Origin: Metasolibacillus sp.
Lineage (GTDB): Bacteria > Bacillota > Bacilli > Bacillales_A > Planococcaceae
NCBI RefSeq assembly: GCF_025291715.1
Contig: NZ_JAMBIZ010000030.1
Span: 1-50,323 of the forward strand
DNA: 50,323 nt
Reading direction: 5' to 3'
The notes under the pieces were generated by a model, which ran no database searches, was not told the origin of the DNA, and was given only the letters and a program-made list of their open reading frames with translations. Of this stretch, positions 5,723 through 14,852 are shown piece after piece; position 1 is the stretch's first letter; every line of letters begins with the position of its first letter. A program made the position numbers and the translations under genes.

Positions 5723-6981
5723 ACTATGACCAAATGCCAAATCGAGATATATTTTGCATTGATATGAAGAGTTTCTATGCGAGCTGTATCGCGATGGCAG
5801 AGGGTTTAGATGTAATGAGAGAGCCGATTGCTGTAGTGGGTAGTCTTACGCAGCCGGGAGCGGTGGTGCTTGCTGCCTCGCCGATGATGAAATCAAGATT
5901 TAATATAAAAACGGGGAATAGACGTTTTGAGATACCCAAGCATCCAGATATACGCCTGTTTGAGCCACGCATGCAGTTCTTTTTAGAGACATCCGTGGCG
6001 ATTACAAGGCTGCTACTGCAATATGTGCCGCGTGAGGCGGTGCACGTATATAGCGTGGATGAAAGCTTTGTCGACTTATCAGGAACAGAGCGTTTATGGG
6101 GTCCTCCTGAAGAAACGGCCAAAGCGATCCAACGAGCGATATTTGACCAATTCCGGATCCCTTCGGCTGTTGGTATGGGTCCTAATATGTTAATGGCAAA
6201 ACTTGCACTTGATTTAGATGCAAAACGAGCAGGTTTTGCTAAATGGGCATTTGAGGACATACCTAGAAAACTGTGGCCGATTAGACCTCTCTCCGAGATG
6301 TGGGGCATCGGCAGGCAAACTGAGGCATCGCTGAATAATATGGGCATTTACAGCGTTGGGGACTTGGCAAGGGCAGATTTAAAAGAGTTAGAAAAGCGTT
6401 TTGGCATCATGGGAAATCAGTTGTACCACCACGCTTGGGGCGTCGATTTATCAACGTTTGGTGAGCCAAATATTGATGTTGCAAAGACAAAAAGCTTTGG
6501 TCAAGGTCAAATGCTCATGCGCGACTATCCAACACGTAAGGAAATCTCTATTGTGTTGCTGGAGATGTGCGAGGATGTAATGATGCGGATGAGGCAAGCG
6601 GGCTTTGTGGGGCGTACGATAAGCTTAGGTGTGTCTTATAGTAGGAGAGCGCAAGAAAAGGGCTTTTACAGATCAACAACTTTAAAAGAGCCAACATGTG
6701 AAACGATGACGATGTATCAAACGTGTGTGGATTTGTTAGATGAGCATTTTGCGGGTGAACCAGCGAGACAACTTGCTGTGCGGATTTCCAATCTCGAAAA
6801 AGTCCAGGGTATACAACTAGATTTGTTTGATGAGCGAAAAGCGCAGCGGCAAGTGTTAGCTCACACGATAGACGAAATCCGTGCACGCTTTGGTCCGTCA
6901 TCCATTTTACGTGCTGCATCATATACGCCGAGTGGTACAGCAATCGAACGGAACTCGAAAATAGGAGGGCACTTAGCATAG
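5719..6981 (+). CDS. uvrX: Y-family DNA polymerase (UvrX/YqjW type)
   Basis: A 420-aa translesion polymerase. Catalytic motifs are present: DMKSFYAS with Asp15 and YSVDESF with Asp114 and Glu115. The helix-hairpin-helix thumb (MWGIGRQTEASLNNMGIYSVGDLAR) and a C-terminal little-finger domain ending in LFDERKAQ are also present. The LF-motif (IQLDLFD) is a typical beta-clamp binding motif. It copies past lesions at the cost of mutations. The upstream LexA-like boxes and the coupled WYL gene suggest SOS induction. GC content is higher than in the flanking phage genes. Homologues occur both in chromosomes and in prophages (SPbeta UvrX, YqjW), so its origin here is uncertain. Confidence 0.9.
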   Translation: MNYDQMPNRDIFCIDMKSFYASCIAMAEGLDVMREPIAVVGSLTQPGAVVLAASPMMKSRFNIKTGNRRFEIPKHPDIRLFEPRMQFFLETSVAITRLLLQYVPREAVHVYSVDESFVDLSGTERLWGPPEETAKAIQRAIFDQFRIPSAVGMGPNMLMAKLALDLDAKRAGFAKWAFEDIPRKLWPIRPLSEMWGIGRQTEASLNNMGIYSVGDLARADLKELEKRFGIMGNQLYHHAWGVDLSTFGEPNIDVAKTKSFGQGQMLMRDYPTRKEISIVLLEMCEDVMMRMRQAGFVGRTISLGVSYSRRAQEKGFYRSTTLKEPTCETMTMYQTCVDLLDEHFAGEPARQLAVRISNLEKVQGIQLDLFDERKAQRQVLAHTIDEIRARFGPSSILRAASYTPSGTAIERNSKIGGHLA

Positions 6982-7143
6982 GGAAAGCCGTAAAAAAGAA
7001 AATCTTTGTGGTTGCTATTTATAATAGAAGATAATACACCTGTCCGTGTGTTTTAAAATATATTTTGATTAAATATGTTCCCCCAGTCGCTCCCCCAAAA
7101 GAATAGTAAATAATCGTGAAAAATCGGAAGTTAAAAAATACAG
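6982..7143. other. Spacer with possible integrase tail
   Basis: No complete gene. On the minus strand from about 7140 to 7065 one frame ends in FTILLGERLGEHI and stop, reminiscent of tyrosine-integrase C-termini. It has no start and is weak evidence. No clear terminator for the polymerase gene is seen. Confidence 0.25.
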
Positions 7144-7186
7144 AAAAACCCCGCAATCCCTTGAATAAAAAGGGTTGCGAGGTTTA
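7144..7186 (-). terminator. rpsD terminator
   Basis: The hairpin arms AAACCCCGCAATCCCTT (7146-7162) and AAGGGTTGCGAGGTTT (7170-7185) are followed, reading leftward, by TTTTT. It lies 30 bp after the rpsD stop codon. Confidence 0.85.
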
Positions 7187-7215
7187 AGAAACCGAAGTAA
7201 TCTGACGTTAAAAAA

Positions 7216-7818
7216 TTAACGAGAATAGAACTCTACGATTAATTGTTCGTTGATTTCAGCTGATAATTCAGAGCGCTCTGGGAAGCGTACGAATGTACCT
7301 ACTTTGCTATCTGCGTCAAATGAAAGGTATTCTGGTACGAAGTTGTTTACTTCGATTGCTTCATTAACAACAGATAAGTTTTGTGAACGTTCACGTAAAG
7401 AAATAGTTTGACCTGGTTTTACGCTGTATGATGGGATATCAACGCGTTTGCCATCAACTGAAACGTGACCGTGGTTTACTAATTGGCGAGCAGCACGACG
7501 AGTGCGAGCTAAACCTAAACGGTAAACTAGGTTGTCAAGGCGAGTTTCAAGAAGGATCATGAAGTTTTCACCGTGTAGACCTTGTAATTTACCAGCTTTG
7601 TTGTAAGTGTTTTTGAATTGACGTTCAGTCATACCATACATATGGCGTAATTTTTGTTTTTCTTGTAATTGTAAACCATACTCAGATAATTTTTTGCGTT
7701 GGTTTGGGCCGTGTTGACCTGGTGCGTATGGGCGTTTTTCGATTTCTTTACCTGTGCCGCTTAGAGAAATACCAAGACGACGAGAAAGTTTCCAAGATGG
7801 ACCTGTATAACGAGACAT
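7216..7818 (-). CDS. rpsD: 30S ribosomal protein S4
   Basis: A 200-aa protein, the usual length, beginning [21 protein letters not shown]. The S4 domain ([38 protein letters not shown]) is in the second half, and the sequence ends IVEFYSR. S4 is a primary 16S rRNA binding protein that nucleates assembly of the small subunit body. The start at 7818 is set by AAAGGAGGAG and by family length; longer frames read into the leader. It is monocistronic with its own promoter, a leader of about 190 nt and a terminator, as in B. subtilis, where S4 represses its own synthesis through the leader. Confidence 0.97.
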   Translation of the reverse strand: MSRYTGPSWKLSRRLGISLSGTGKEIEKRPYAPGQHGPNQRKKLSEYGLQLQEKQKLRHMYGMTERQFKNTYNKAGKLQGLHGENFMILLETRLDNLVYRLGLARTRRAARQLVNHGHVSVDGKRVDIPSYSVKPGQTISLRERSQNLSVVNEAIEVNNFVPEYLSFDADSKVGTFVRFPERSELSAEINEQLIVEFYSR

Positions 7819-8009
7819 AATTGTGTCTCCTCCTTTAAATTTGGTTTTTTGTTGTAAAACAAAACCAGTTGTCTCCGAACTTATTTTGCATTTTATTATT
7901 TCATATCTTCGCCCTTGCAGCCGTAGGGTTACACAATACACCGTTCACAGTTTTGTGAAGGAATAAAATACAGAAAAAAGCTACACAACTGCTGCATTTA
8001 TTTTACACT
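7819..8009 (-). promoter_or_regulatory. rpsD 5' leader, putative S4 autoregulatory RNA
   Basis: About 190 nt lie between the promoter and the S4 start. Read on the minus strand it has local stems: TTCAC/GTGAA, CCCT/AGGG around a TACGGCTGCA loop, and GGTTTTGTT/AACAAAAAACC just before the ribosome binding site. In B. subtilis the rpsD leader binds S4 and blocks translation. Length and placement agree, but I could not align it to that RNA. Confidence 0.55.
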
Positions 8010-8015
8010 CTGACA

Positions 8016-8044
8016 ATTCTATCTTGTTTTAGCTTGTTAGTCAA
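8016..8044 (-). promoter_or_regulatory. rpsD sigma-A promoter
   Basis: On the minus strand: TTGACT (-35), 17-bp spacer, TAGAAT (-10). It is the only strong promoter in the 500-bp gap between rpsD and the diguanylate cyclase gene. The rest of that gap (8045-8322) is AT-rich, with a lone TATAAT at 8264-8269 facing right that may serve dgcP. Confidence 0.8.
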
Positions 8045-8322
8045 GAGAAAATAGTTGTCATGATAATTATGAATACGGCATAAACTATATGGGTAGTTCA
8101 AATCGTATCTAACCTTTAATATGTTATATTGGAAATTGGAAATTTTAAATATAAAAACAATAAATAAGTATTTTTATATATTTTTTTATGTTACATTGAA
8201 TTTAGTGTAGTTTTTATGAAAAAAATGTGAATATTTTCATAGTTAAATAGGCTAAAAGTAAGGTATAATGAAAAGTATGTGCAATATAATCCTTTTGACA
8301 GTAAAGGAGAAAAGGTGATTTC

Positions 8323-10203
8323 ATGATTTTTGACCATCAACAAAAACTTATTGAAATTAAATCTGATTTAATGGACTTCCATATTAACTCTAACAATGAG
8401 CTTGATGATTTGAATGAATTTGTTCTTTTAATAAGCAAATTATTAGAAAGACATTTTCTTATAACAAACTGTATATTTTTCAAGTGGACAGACGATTTAT
8501 TTAAGCCAGTGAACCATAGTGATCGGAATATGAACTTATATAATATATCCTCGATTGCCCTTGATTCTTATTTTAAACAACAGTCACTCATACCGATTCC
8601 TCCAGCTTTGAAAAAAGAAAAAGGCTTGGAACAGATGACGCATATGCTGTTGTTGAAAATAGAAGATCAAGACCCAAGCGGTGTATTTGTTTTTGAGGAC
8701 TCATTGCCATGTCCGTTTTTCGATAATTTAGAATTCATGGAAAAAATTGTTCTTTTGCTTTCGGAAGTTGTACAGACGAAAATGAAAAATATAAATATGC
8801 GACAAAATGAAATTCAGTATCGCAAACTATACGATATCGCTAATCTTTTCCACTCAACGATGGATGTGGATACGATTTTACAAAATGTGCTCGCGATTAT
8901 TAAAGATAATTTCCCGAATTTAAAAATAGAATTAATCTTATCCAACAACCAAGATCAAAAAACAAAAGTAAACATAAAGCAATTTGATTATTTATCTGAA
9001 CGAGCAACAACAATCGAGGCCTTTTTATCTGGGGAAATGACAGCTGAGCATATTCCAGAATTAAATTGCTATTTGTTGAATGCACCAATTAAAGGGCAAC
9101 AGGCAACCTATGGAATTTTACAAGTAACTGTGCAAAGTGACTATACGATTACCGTATCGCAAAGAGAGTTCATTCAAGTATTAGCTCAAGCATCAGGGAA
9201 TGCATTAGAAAATGCTAAATTATATCATCAATCCTCTCGCTTAATAAGTGATTTGCAATTGATTAATGAAACATCGCATCGCTTAAATATGCGCCTTGAT
9301 ATTGATGAGATGCTGTTGTTTTTACAAAAACAGTTAATGAAATCCTTTCATCCAATGGAGCTCTGCTTCATATTTAAAGAGGATGAGCAGTTTGAAATGA
9401 CATCTGCATGTACAGGTTTATTTAAAACAGCGCAAGGTGATATGTATATTCAACATGTAGAAAAGCATTTTTCACATTCACAGGACCCTTTATTTATAGC
9501 AGATTTTAGACGGATTATAGAGGATGAACATATAGAATTCAGATCCATTATGGCGATTCCGATGATTGTGGAGGAGCGAATTAATGGTTTTAGTATTGTT
9601 ATGCATAGCGAGCCTTATTTCTTCTCGTTTGATAGCTTTAAGTTAATGCAATCGCTTATTCATCATTCCTCTTTAGCAATTGCCAATTCGAAATTGCGTC
9701 ATCAATTACAGGAAATGGTTGATAAAGATCATTTGACAGGCTTGTACGCAAGAAGCTATTTAGATCATTTTGTAGAAAAATCATTGCATGAAGATGATGC
9801 AGGGATGTTTTTATTAATTGATATTGATAATTTTAAGCATATTAACGACACATTTGGTCATCAAATGGGCGATACTATTTTAAAGCAAATTGGTATGCAA
9901 TTGCAGCGTATCGTAAGCAAACAAGGCATTTGTGCGCGTTGGGGCGGAGAGGAAATGTCTGTCTACATTCCGAATATCTCGGATAAAGAAGCATTCATGG
10001 TAGCCAAAACATTAGTGGACAGCATCCCGAAAGTAACGGAGCCAAGCGTGACGATTTCTGCCGGTTTAATTACATGGGATAAAGAGGAGAGACCGGAATT
10101 CCAAGCGTTATTTTTACATGCGGATACAGCGCTCTATAATGCGAAGAATAATGGGAAAAATCAAGTGTGCATCTTCCATCATTCGATGCAATTACAGCAT
10201 TAA
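8323..10203 (+). CDS. dgcP: Diguanylate cyclase with tandem GAF domains (YtrP/DgcP)
   Basis: A 626-aa cytoplasmic enzyme making cyclic di-GMP from two GTP. GAF-like regions fill about residues 20-460 (LYDIANLFHSTMDVDTILQN and LINETSHRLNMRLDIDEMLL mark the linker helices). The GGDEF domain is about 465-620: DKDHLTGLYARSYLD, LLIDIDNFKHINDTFGHQMGD, then RWGGEEM (539-545). The active-site motif is GGEEM rather than GGDEF/GGEEF, and no RxxD inhibitory site lies upstream. Orientation and place beside rpsD, ytsP and hisJ match B. subtilis dgcP, a known active cyclase. The start is ATG 8323 after AAAGGAGAAAAGG. There are no membrane segments. Confidence 0.9.
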   Translation: MIFDHQQKLIEIKSDLMDFHINSNNELDDLNEFVLLISKLLERHFLITNCIFFKWTDDLFKPVNHSDRNMNLYNISSIALDSYFKQQSLIPIPPALKKEKGLEQMTHMLLLKIEDQDPSGVFVFEDSLPCPFFDNLEFMEKIVLLLSEVVQTKMKNINMRQNEIQYRKLYDIANLFHSTMDVDTILQNVLAIIKDNFPNLKIELILSNNQDQKTKVNIKQFDYLSERATTIEAFLSGEMTAEHIPELNCYLLNAPIKGQQATYGILQVTVQSDYTITVSQREFIQVLAQASGNALENAKLYHQSSRLISDLQLINETSHRLNMRLDIDEMLLFLQKQLMKSFHPMELCFIFKEDEQFEMTSACTGLFKTAQGDMYIQHVEKHFSHSQDPLFIADFRRIIEDEHIEFRSIMAIPMIVEERINGFSIVMHSEPYFFSFDSFKLMQSLIHHSSLAIANSKLRHQLQEMVDKDHLTGLYARSYLDHFVEKSLHEDDAGMFLLIDIDNFKHINDTFGHQMGDTILKQIGMQLQRIVSKQGICARWGGEEMSVYIPNISDKEAFMVAKTLVDSIPKVTEPSVTISAGLITWDKEERPEFQALFLHADTALYNAKNNGKNQVCIFHHSMQLQH

Positions 10204-10243
10204 AAAGCTGCCTGAAAGGATAGTTCTTTTCAGGCAGCTTTTC
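10203..10243 (+). terminator. dgcP terminator
   Basis: A 13-bp stem (AAAAGCTGCCTGAAA with TTTCAGGCAGCTTTT) ends in a T-run, starting at the dgcP stop codon. Confidence 0.9.
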
Positions 10244-10246
10244 ATT

Positions 10247-10381
10247 ATCAATTACGCCCTGGCGGATGTCAAGGGCTTTATTATGATTCAGTGGGTGTTT
10301 GGACATCCACTAAATGAAAGAGAATTTAAGTATTCATCGCACCACCTATAGAGGGGGCGTTTTCTACTGAATCATGATAAA
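10247..10381. repeat. Dispersed structured repeat, copy A
   Basis: It starts with CAATTACGCC (10249) and ends with CTACTGAATCATGATAAA (10364-10381), the same ends as the copies at 29102 and 33960. The middle is shorter and the left hairpin is broken. TGATTCAGT (10281) and ACTGAATCA (10366) pair across the right half. Its right end overlaps the last codons and stop of the msrC gene. Confidence 0.75.
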
Positions 10382-10854
10382 TGCTTTAACAATGTTTGAA
10401 CAAATAATGTTAAACCTTGTTCGTCCTCTGCAGAAAAGCGATTTTTTATAGGACTATCAATATCTAATACCCCAATCACTTCATCCTCTTTTAACAATGG
10501 GATGACAATTTCTGAATTGGAAGCCGCATCGCATGCGATATGTCCTGGAAATGCGTGCACATCTTCCACAACGAAAGTTTTCTTCTGTTCCACAGCAGAG
10601 CCGCATACACCACGCCCTACTGGGATGCGTACACAAGCAGGTAGCCCTTGGAATGGTCCGAGTACAAGCTCGCCATCCTTCATTAAATAAAAGCCTACCC
10701 AGTTAATTTCCTGTAAAAATTGATTTAGTAACGCGGAAGCATTGCTTAAATTCGCAATTACATCCTTTTCTCCTGTAAGAAGTGCGTCAAGTTGTTTTGA
10801 AAGCATGGCATATTGGCTTTCAAGCGTGCCTTCATATTGTGTTTGAGCAAACAT
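10372..10854 (-). CDS. msrC: Free methionine-(R)-sulfoxide reductase (YtsP, GAF fold)
   Basis: A 160-aa single-GAF enzyme that reduces free Met-R-sulfoxide. The three conserved cysteines are in place: LPACVRIPVGRGVCGSA (Cys74, Cys84) and HIACDAASNSEIVIPL (Cys108). The start at 10854 follows GGAGG; a longer frame upstream has no site. It lies 22 bp after the histidinol-phosphatase gene and is probably cotranscribed with it. The stop codon (10372-10374) and the last codons lie inside a dispersed repeat, so the element has supplied the end of the gene. Confidence 0.9.
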   Translation of the reverse strand: MFAQTQYEGTLESQYAMLSKQLDALLTGEKDVIANLSNASALLNQFLQEINWVGFYLMKDGELVLGPFQGLPACVRIPVGRGVCGSAVEQKKTFVVEDVHAFPGHIACDAASNSEIVIPLLKEDEVIGVLDIDSPIKNRFSAEDEQGLTLFVQTLLKHLS

Positions 10855-10876
10855 ATTTTTACCTCCAGTTAATACT

Positions 10877-11668
10877 TTATGAAAATAATAAATCATAGTG
10901 CTGGTGCAAATCTTGCACAGTGTGTGCATCTGAGCCGAAAGTATAGCGAAGCCCAATTGAATGTGCGTACTCCAGCGTGGCTAGCGGCGGATAAGGCTCT
11001 AAGCAAAGCGGTTTGCTTAAACCTGCACTGTTAAAATCCATTTCATAGCCTGCGCTTTGCATATGTAGCATTAATTTCTTAATTTGTGCTATATCATCAA
11101 TTTGTTCACCGTGTGCATGCTGAAATTTGTGAATCAATGTCGGATGTCCGATTCGCTTCGGCTTATATTTACCTAAATCGCTATCAATTGATTGGTGAAC
11201 TGTTTCATAATATAATTGATACAGTCGTTGCACAGAGCCTAATTGTTCGGCGTATTGTAAATATACTTCTTTCGAAAAATCAATACAAGTGTAACGGTTT
11301 TGCCATTTTAAAAAATGGACAGAAAGAATCGAATCATCAAGCAATGGACCATATTCATTGAGAAATTGACGCGTTTCATGCTCAAAACCAGCAATAAAAT
11401 CGACTTCAAGTCCAATATTAATACGGATTTGTGAAGAATAGTATTTTTTTATCTGTTGCAATTGTGTAAAATAGGATGGGAGCAATGCTAAATCCATCCC
11501 ACCATCCTTATCAGGTGTAGGTTCATCAAATGATGGCGGCAGCGGTGCGTGCTCCGTAAAAGTAATTTCGGAAAAATGACAGGCAATTGCTTTTTCAACA
11601 TAATGTTCTAATGCATCTTTTGAGCCGTGTGGACAAAAGGGTGTGTGAATGTGACCATCTTTTTTCAT
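10877..11668 (-). CDS. hisJ: Histidinol-phosphatase, PHP family
   Basis: A 263-aa PHP-fold phosphatase for histidinol phosphate, the penultimate step in histidine synthesis. Metal ligands are visible: HIHTPFCPHG (His7, His9 and His15 region), TEHAPLP, GLEVDFI, SVHFLK, and GSDAHTVQDL near the end. The length matches the HisK/HisJ family. It is placed away from other his genes, as in B. subtilis (ytvP/hisJ). The ribosome binding site AAAGGAG precedes the ATG at 11668 on the minus strand. It heads a two-gene unit with msrC and is divergent from ezrA. Confidence 0.9.
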   Translation of the reverse strand: MKKDGHIHTPFCPHGSKDALEHYVEKAIACHFSEITFTEHAPLPPSFDEPTPDKDGGMDLALLPSYFTQLQQIKKYYSSQIRINIGLEVDFIAGFEHETRQFLNEYGPLLDDSILSVHFLKWQNRYTCIDFSKEVYLQYAEQLGSVQRLYQLYYETVHQSIDSDLGKYKPKRIGHPTLIHKFQHAHGEQIDDIAQIKKLMLHMQSAGYEMDFNSAGLSKPLCLEPYPPLATLEYAHSIGLRYTFGSDAHTVQDLHQHYDLLFS

Positions 11669-11778
11669 AAAAAGACAACTCCTTTCATTTACTTTGATAA
11701 AAACTAAAACAAATCATATAAAACATGGTATTATTATAAATAACTAGCCATTAGCAATTTTGGAACAGGGGGCTTACA

Positions 11779-13479
11779 GTGGAGTATATCATCATTGTTG
11801 TCGTCCTACTATTAGCATTATTAATTTTTGGTTTAATGATCAGGCGAAAACATAATGCTGAAATAGAGCGACTAGAAAAAGAAAAAATGCAAGTACAGCA
11901 TTATCCTATATATGAAGAATTAACAAAAGTAAAAGCGCTGAATATGAACGGCCAAACAGAGGAAATGTTTGAAAACTGGCGCAATATGTGGTCAGAGGTA
12001 ATCGATGTTCATGTTGTCAAAATGGATTCCATGTTATTCGATGCAGAAGAATATGTTGACCGTTTTAAATTTAAAAAAGCTTCCCAAATCGAACGTGAAA
12101 TCGAAGAATATATTGTGAAATGTGAAACGATTAAAGTGAAAATTATTAAAGAGCTGGAAGAGTTGATTGGTAGCGAAGAGAAAAATCGTATTGAGGTGGA
12201 GCAACTAAAGGAATATCACCGCTCAGCACGCAAAACGATTTTAGCGCATCAATATTCCTTCGGTCCTGCATTAGAACAGCTTGAAAAACGATTGGAGCAA
12301 TTTGTTCCAAAGTTTGAAGAGTTTGACCAATTGACAGCGGAAGGCAACTATTTGCAGGCTCGCGAAATTATTTTGACGTTAAACGGAGAAGCACAGTCTA
12401 TTTTTGCTTTATTAAGTGACATTCCAACATTGCTAACAGAAATTCAAACGAAAATTCCGACAGCTATTCAAGAATTACGCAACGGTCAGAAGGAGATGGA
12501 GGAGCAAAAGTATTATTTACGCCATCTTGAACTGACGGATTATTTAAATAAGCTTGAAGAGGAGCTTGTCACATTAAAGCAAGCTGTTGCTGATTTAAAT
12601 TTAACAGAGGTCGCACTTCGCATTGACGAAATTAACGATGAAATTGATAATTTCTATGACTTGCTTGAAAAGGAAGTAGTCGCGAAAAAATTCGTTGACC
12701 GCCATTGCAATGCGATGAATGATACGATTCATGAAGTTGTGAAAGCAACGAAGGAAGTACATGACGAGGCGGCATACGTACAGCATAGCTATCGCTTACC
12801 AGATAAAGAGGCGGAAGTGCCAAAGCAATGCTTAAAGCAGCTTGAGGTTTTACAAAAGCGCTACGAGTTATTAGCGATTCGTGTAGAAGAGGAAAAATCG
12901 GCCTATTCTAGCTTACAGGAAGAATTGCAGGAAATTACAAATGAAATGGAACGCATTCAAGAGGAGCAAGAAAAATTCTCAAATATGTTGAAAAATTTAC
13001 GTATTGATGAAAATAATGCACGTAAAGAGTTAGATGCGTTAAAAAAATTATTGCAAAATACAGAGCGAATGCTACATAAAGCGAATATTCCAGGGGTTCC
13101 TGAGGAAATGGATGCGCGCTTAGAAGAAGCAGAAGAGCACATTTTTATTGTGGTGCAAAGCTTGCAAGAAATTCCACTGAATATGGAAGCAGTACATAGC
13201 CATTTATTAAATGCGAAAAAATGTATTGAAGATGTACATGAACGTGCGGAAGAAATGATTACAAATGTCATGTTGATTGAACGAATGATTCAATATGGCA
13301 ATCGTTACAGAGCGACGAATGCAACGGTGAATGCACGTTTAGCTGAAGCGGAGGAAGCATTCCATCAATTCCGTTATGTCAAGGCTTTAGAGGATGCTGC
13401 ACATGCGGTAGAATCCATTGAACCTGGAGCAATTAAACGTATCGAGGCGCTAGTACAAGAAGAATTATTAATGAAATAG
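11779..13479 (+). CDS. ezrA: Septation ring formation regulator EzrA
   Basis: A 566-aa protein with an N-terminal membrane anchor (IIIVVVLLLALLIFGLMI, residues 3-20) followed by long coiled coils to the C-terminus; this is the EzrA layout and its usual length. EzrA restrains FtsZ rings to midcell and links FtsZ to wall synthesis. It starts with GTG at 11779 behind CAGGGGG. The neighbourhood (hisJ and ytsP divergent, nifZ-thiI after) is the same as in B. subtilis. It has its own terminator. Confidence 0.95.
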   Translation: MEYIIIVVVLLLALLIFGLMIRRKHNAEIERLEKEKMQVQHYPIYEELTKVKALNMNGQTEEMFENWRNMWSEVIDVHVVKMDSMLFDAEEYVDRFKFKKASQIEREIEEYIVKCETIKVKIIKELEELIGSEEKNRIEVEQLKEYHRSARKTILAHQYSFGPALEQLEKRLEQFVPKFEEFDQLTAEGNYLQAREIILTLNGEAQSIFALLSDIPTLLTEIQTKIPTAIQELRNGQKEMEEQKYYLRHLELTDYLNKLEEELVTLKQAVADLNLTEVALRIDEINDEIDNFYDLLEKEVVAKKFVDRHCNAMNDTIHEVVKATKEVHDEAAYVQHSYRLPDKEAEVPKQCLKQLEVLQKRYELLAIRVEEEKSAYSSLQEELQEITNEMERIQEEQEKFSNMLKNLRIDENNARKELDALKKLLQNTERMLHKANIPGVPEEMDARLEEAEEHIFIVVQSLQEIPLNMEAVHSHLLNAKKCIEDVHERAEEMITNVMLIERMIQYGNRYRATNATVNARLAEAEEAFHQFRYVKALEDAAHAVESIEPGAIKRIEALVQEELLMK

Positions 13480-13481
13480 AG

Positions 13482-13527
13482 AGCTAATGAGAAATGTGAG
13501 CAATTGCATTTCTTATTAGCCTTTTTG
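13482..13527 (+). terminator. ezrA terminator
   Basis: A 14-bp stem with one G-T pair (GCTAATGAGAAATG with CATTTCTTATTAGC) followed by CTTTTTG. Confidence 0.9.
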
Positions 13528-13691
13528 TATTCTAATGGAAGCATTCCTTCTTAAGAAGTAAGGGTAGTCATTTATAGAAGTTTGCGTTATGATAAGTAAC
13601 GGTAATTTTATTTGGTTGAATTAATATAAAGCTTAACAACTTAGCAAGTTAACCAAAGCGCAATTGATAATGAGAAAGTGTGTGACAAGTA

Positions 13692-14852
13692 ATGAATTCC
13701 AATATAATTTATTTAGATAACAGCGCAACGACAAAGCCGCATCCAGAGGTGCTGCAAACATTTTTACAAGTAAATGAGCAGTATTATGCTAATCCTGCAT
13801 CCATTCATGAAGCAGGTGTTGAGGCGAATGCTTTATTAATGCGTGCGCGTGAGCAAATTGCGGGTATTGTTGGAACAGAGGCGAAGCACGTTATTTTTAC
13901 GGCTGGAGGTACAGAGTCGAATAATTTTGCGATTTTTGGTACAGCACAGGCAAATACGCATAAAGGTAAACATATTTTAACGACAAAAATTGAACATCCT
14001 TCCGTATTAGAGGCGGTCAAGCGTTTAGCACAGGAGGGCTTTGAGGTCGAATATTTAGCGGTCAATGAGGCTGGGATTATTTCGCTTGATAAGCTACGTG
14101 AAAAAGTAAGACCAGACACGATTTTAGTAAGCATTATGCATGTGAATAATGAAATGGGGGCAATTCAGCCGATTGCAGAGGCTGCTGCGATCATTCATGC
14201 ACAAAGCCGCGCACTGTTTCATGTAGATGCAGTACAAAGCTTTGGCAAAATCCCTGTGCGTTTTCATGATGAGCAAGGTCCTGATTTAATTACGATTTCA
14301 GGTCATAAAATTCATGCACTAAAAGGATCAGGTGCATTGCTTCTTCGTAAAAAGCTAACAGTTGCCCCATTTCTAGTTGGTGGTGGACAGGAATTTGGTC
14401 TGCGTAGCGGTACGGTTGCTGTGCCACAAGCGGTAGCCTTAGCGAAAGCAGCACGTATGGCGATTGAGGCAATGCCTGAAAAACAGCTGCAATTTGAGAA
14501 ATGGTCAAACGATTTACATGCCTTTTTACGCAAGTTTGGTCGAGATATCCATCTGTTATCATCAGAAGCTGGCGCGGCACATATCGTATCGTTTAGTGTC
14601 AACGGGTTAAAGGGAGAAGTATTAATTAATGCGCTGCAACAGCATGGAATTATCGTGTCAACATCGAGTGCTTGTTCATCAAAGCAAACGACGACAAGCC
14701 ATGTTGTAGAGGCATTAAATGTGATACCGAGCTTTAAAAAAGGTGTGCTACGTGTAAGCTTTGGCGCACATACAACAGATGCACATATTGAGCAGTTTAA
14801 AAAAGTATTCACTGTTATTATGCGCGATTTAAAAGGAGAAAATAAAGAATGA
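13692..14852 (+). CDS. nifZ: Cysteine desulfurase NifZ (IscS-type)
   Basis: A 386-aa PLP enzyme that takes sulfur from cysteine as a persulfide. The PLP lysine lies in TISGHKIHALKG (Lys206) and the active-site Cys in IVSTSSACSSK (Cys328). AGGTESNNFA binds the cofactor. The overlap with thiI (ATGA at 14849-14852) shows it is the dedicated sulfur donor for ThiI in 4-thiouridine tRNA modification, as shown for B. subtilis NifZ. The ribosome binding site is weak (GAGAAAGTG), unlike most genes here. Confidence 0.93.
   Translation: MNSNIIYLDNSATTKPHPEVLQTFLQVNEQYYANPASIHEAGVEANALLMRAREQIAGIVGTEAKHVIFTAGGTESNNFAIFGTAQANTHKGKHILTTKIEHPSVLEAVKRLAQEGFEVEYLAVNEAGIISLDKLREKVRPDTILVSIMHVNNEMGAIQPIAEAAAIIHAQSRALFHVDAVQSFGKIPVRFHDEQGPDLITISGHKIHALKGSGALLLRKKLTVAPFLVGGGQEFGLRSGTVAVPQAVALAKAARMAIEAMPEKQLQFEKWSNDLHAFLRKFGRDIHLLSSEAGAAHIVSFSVNGLKGEVLINALQQHGIIVSTSSACSSKQTTTSHVVEALNVIPSFKKGVLRVSFGAHTTDAHIEQFKKVFTVIMRDLKGENKE

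Noticed and set aside
5775-6347. A 190-codon open frame on the minus strand inside the polymerase gene
   Set aside because: It lies fully inside uvrX on the opposite strand, has no ribosome binding site and shows no domain pattern.
14312-14812. A 166-codon minus-strand frame inside nifZ
   Set aside because: It is a shadow of a well-supported gene, rich in Ser/Thr/Cys as expected from antisense reading, with no start signal.
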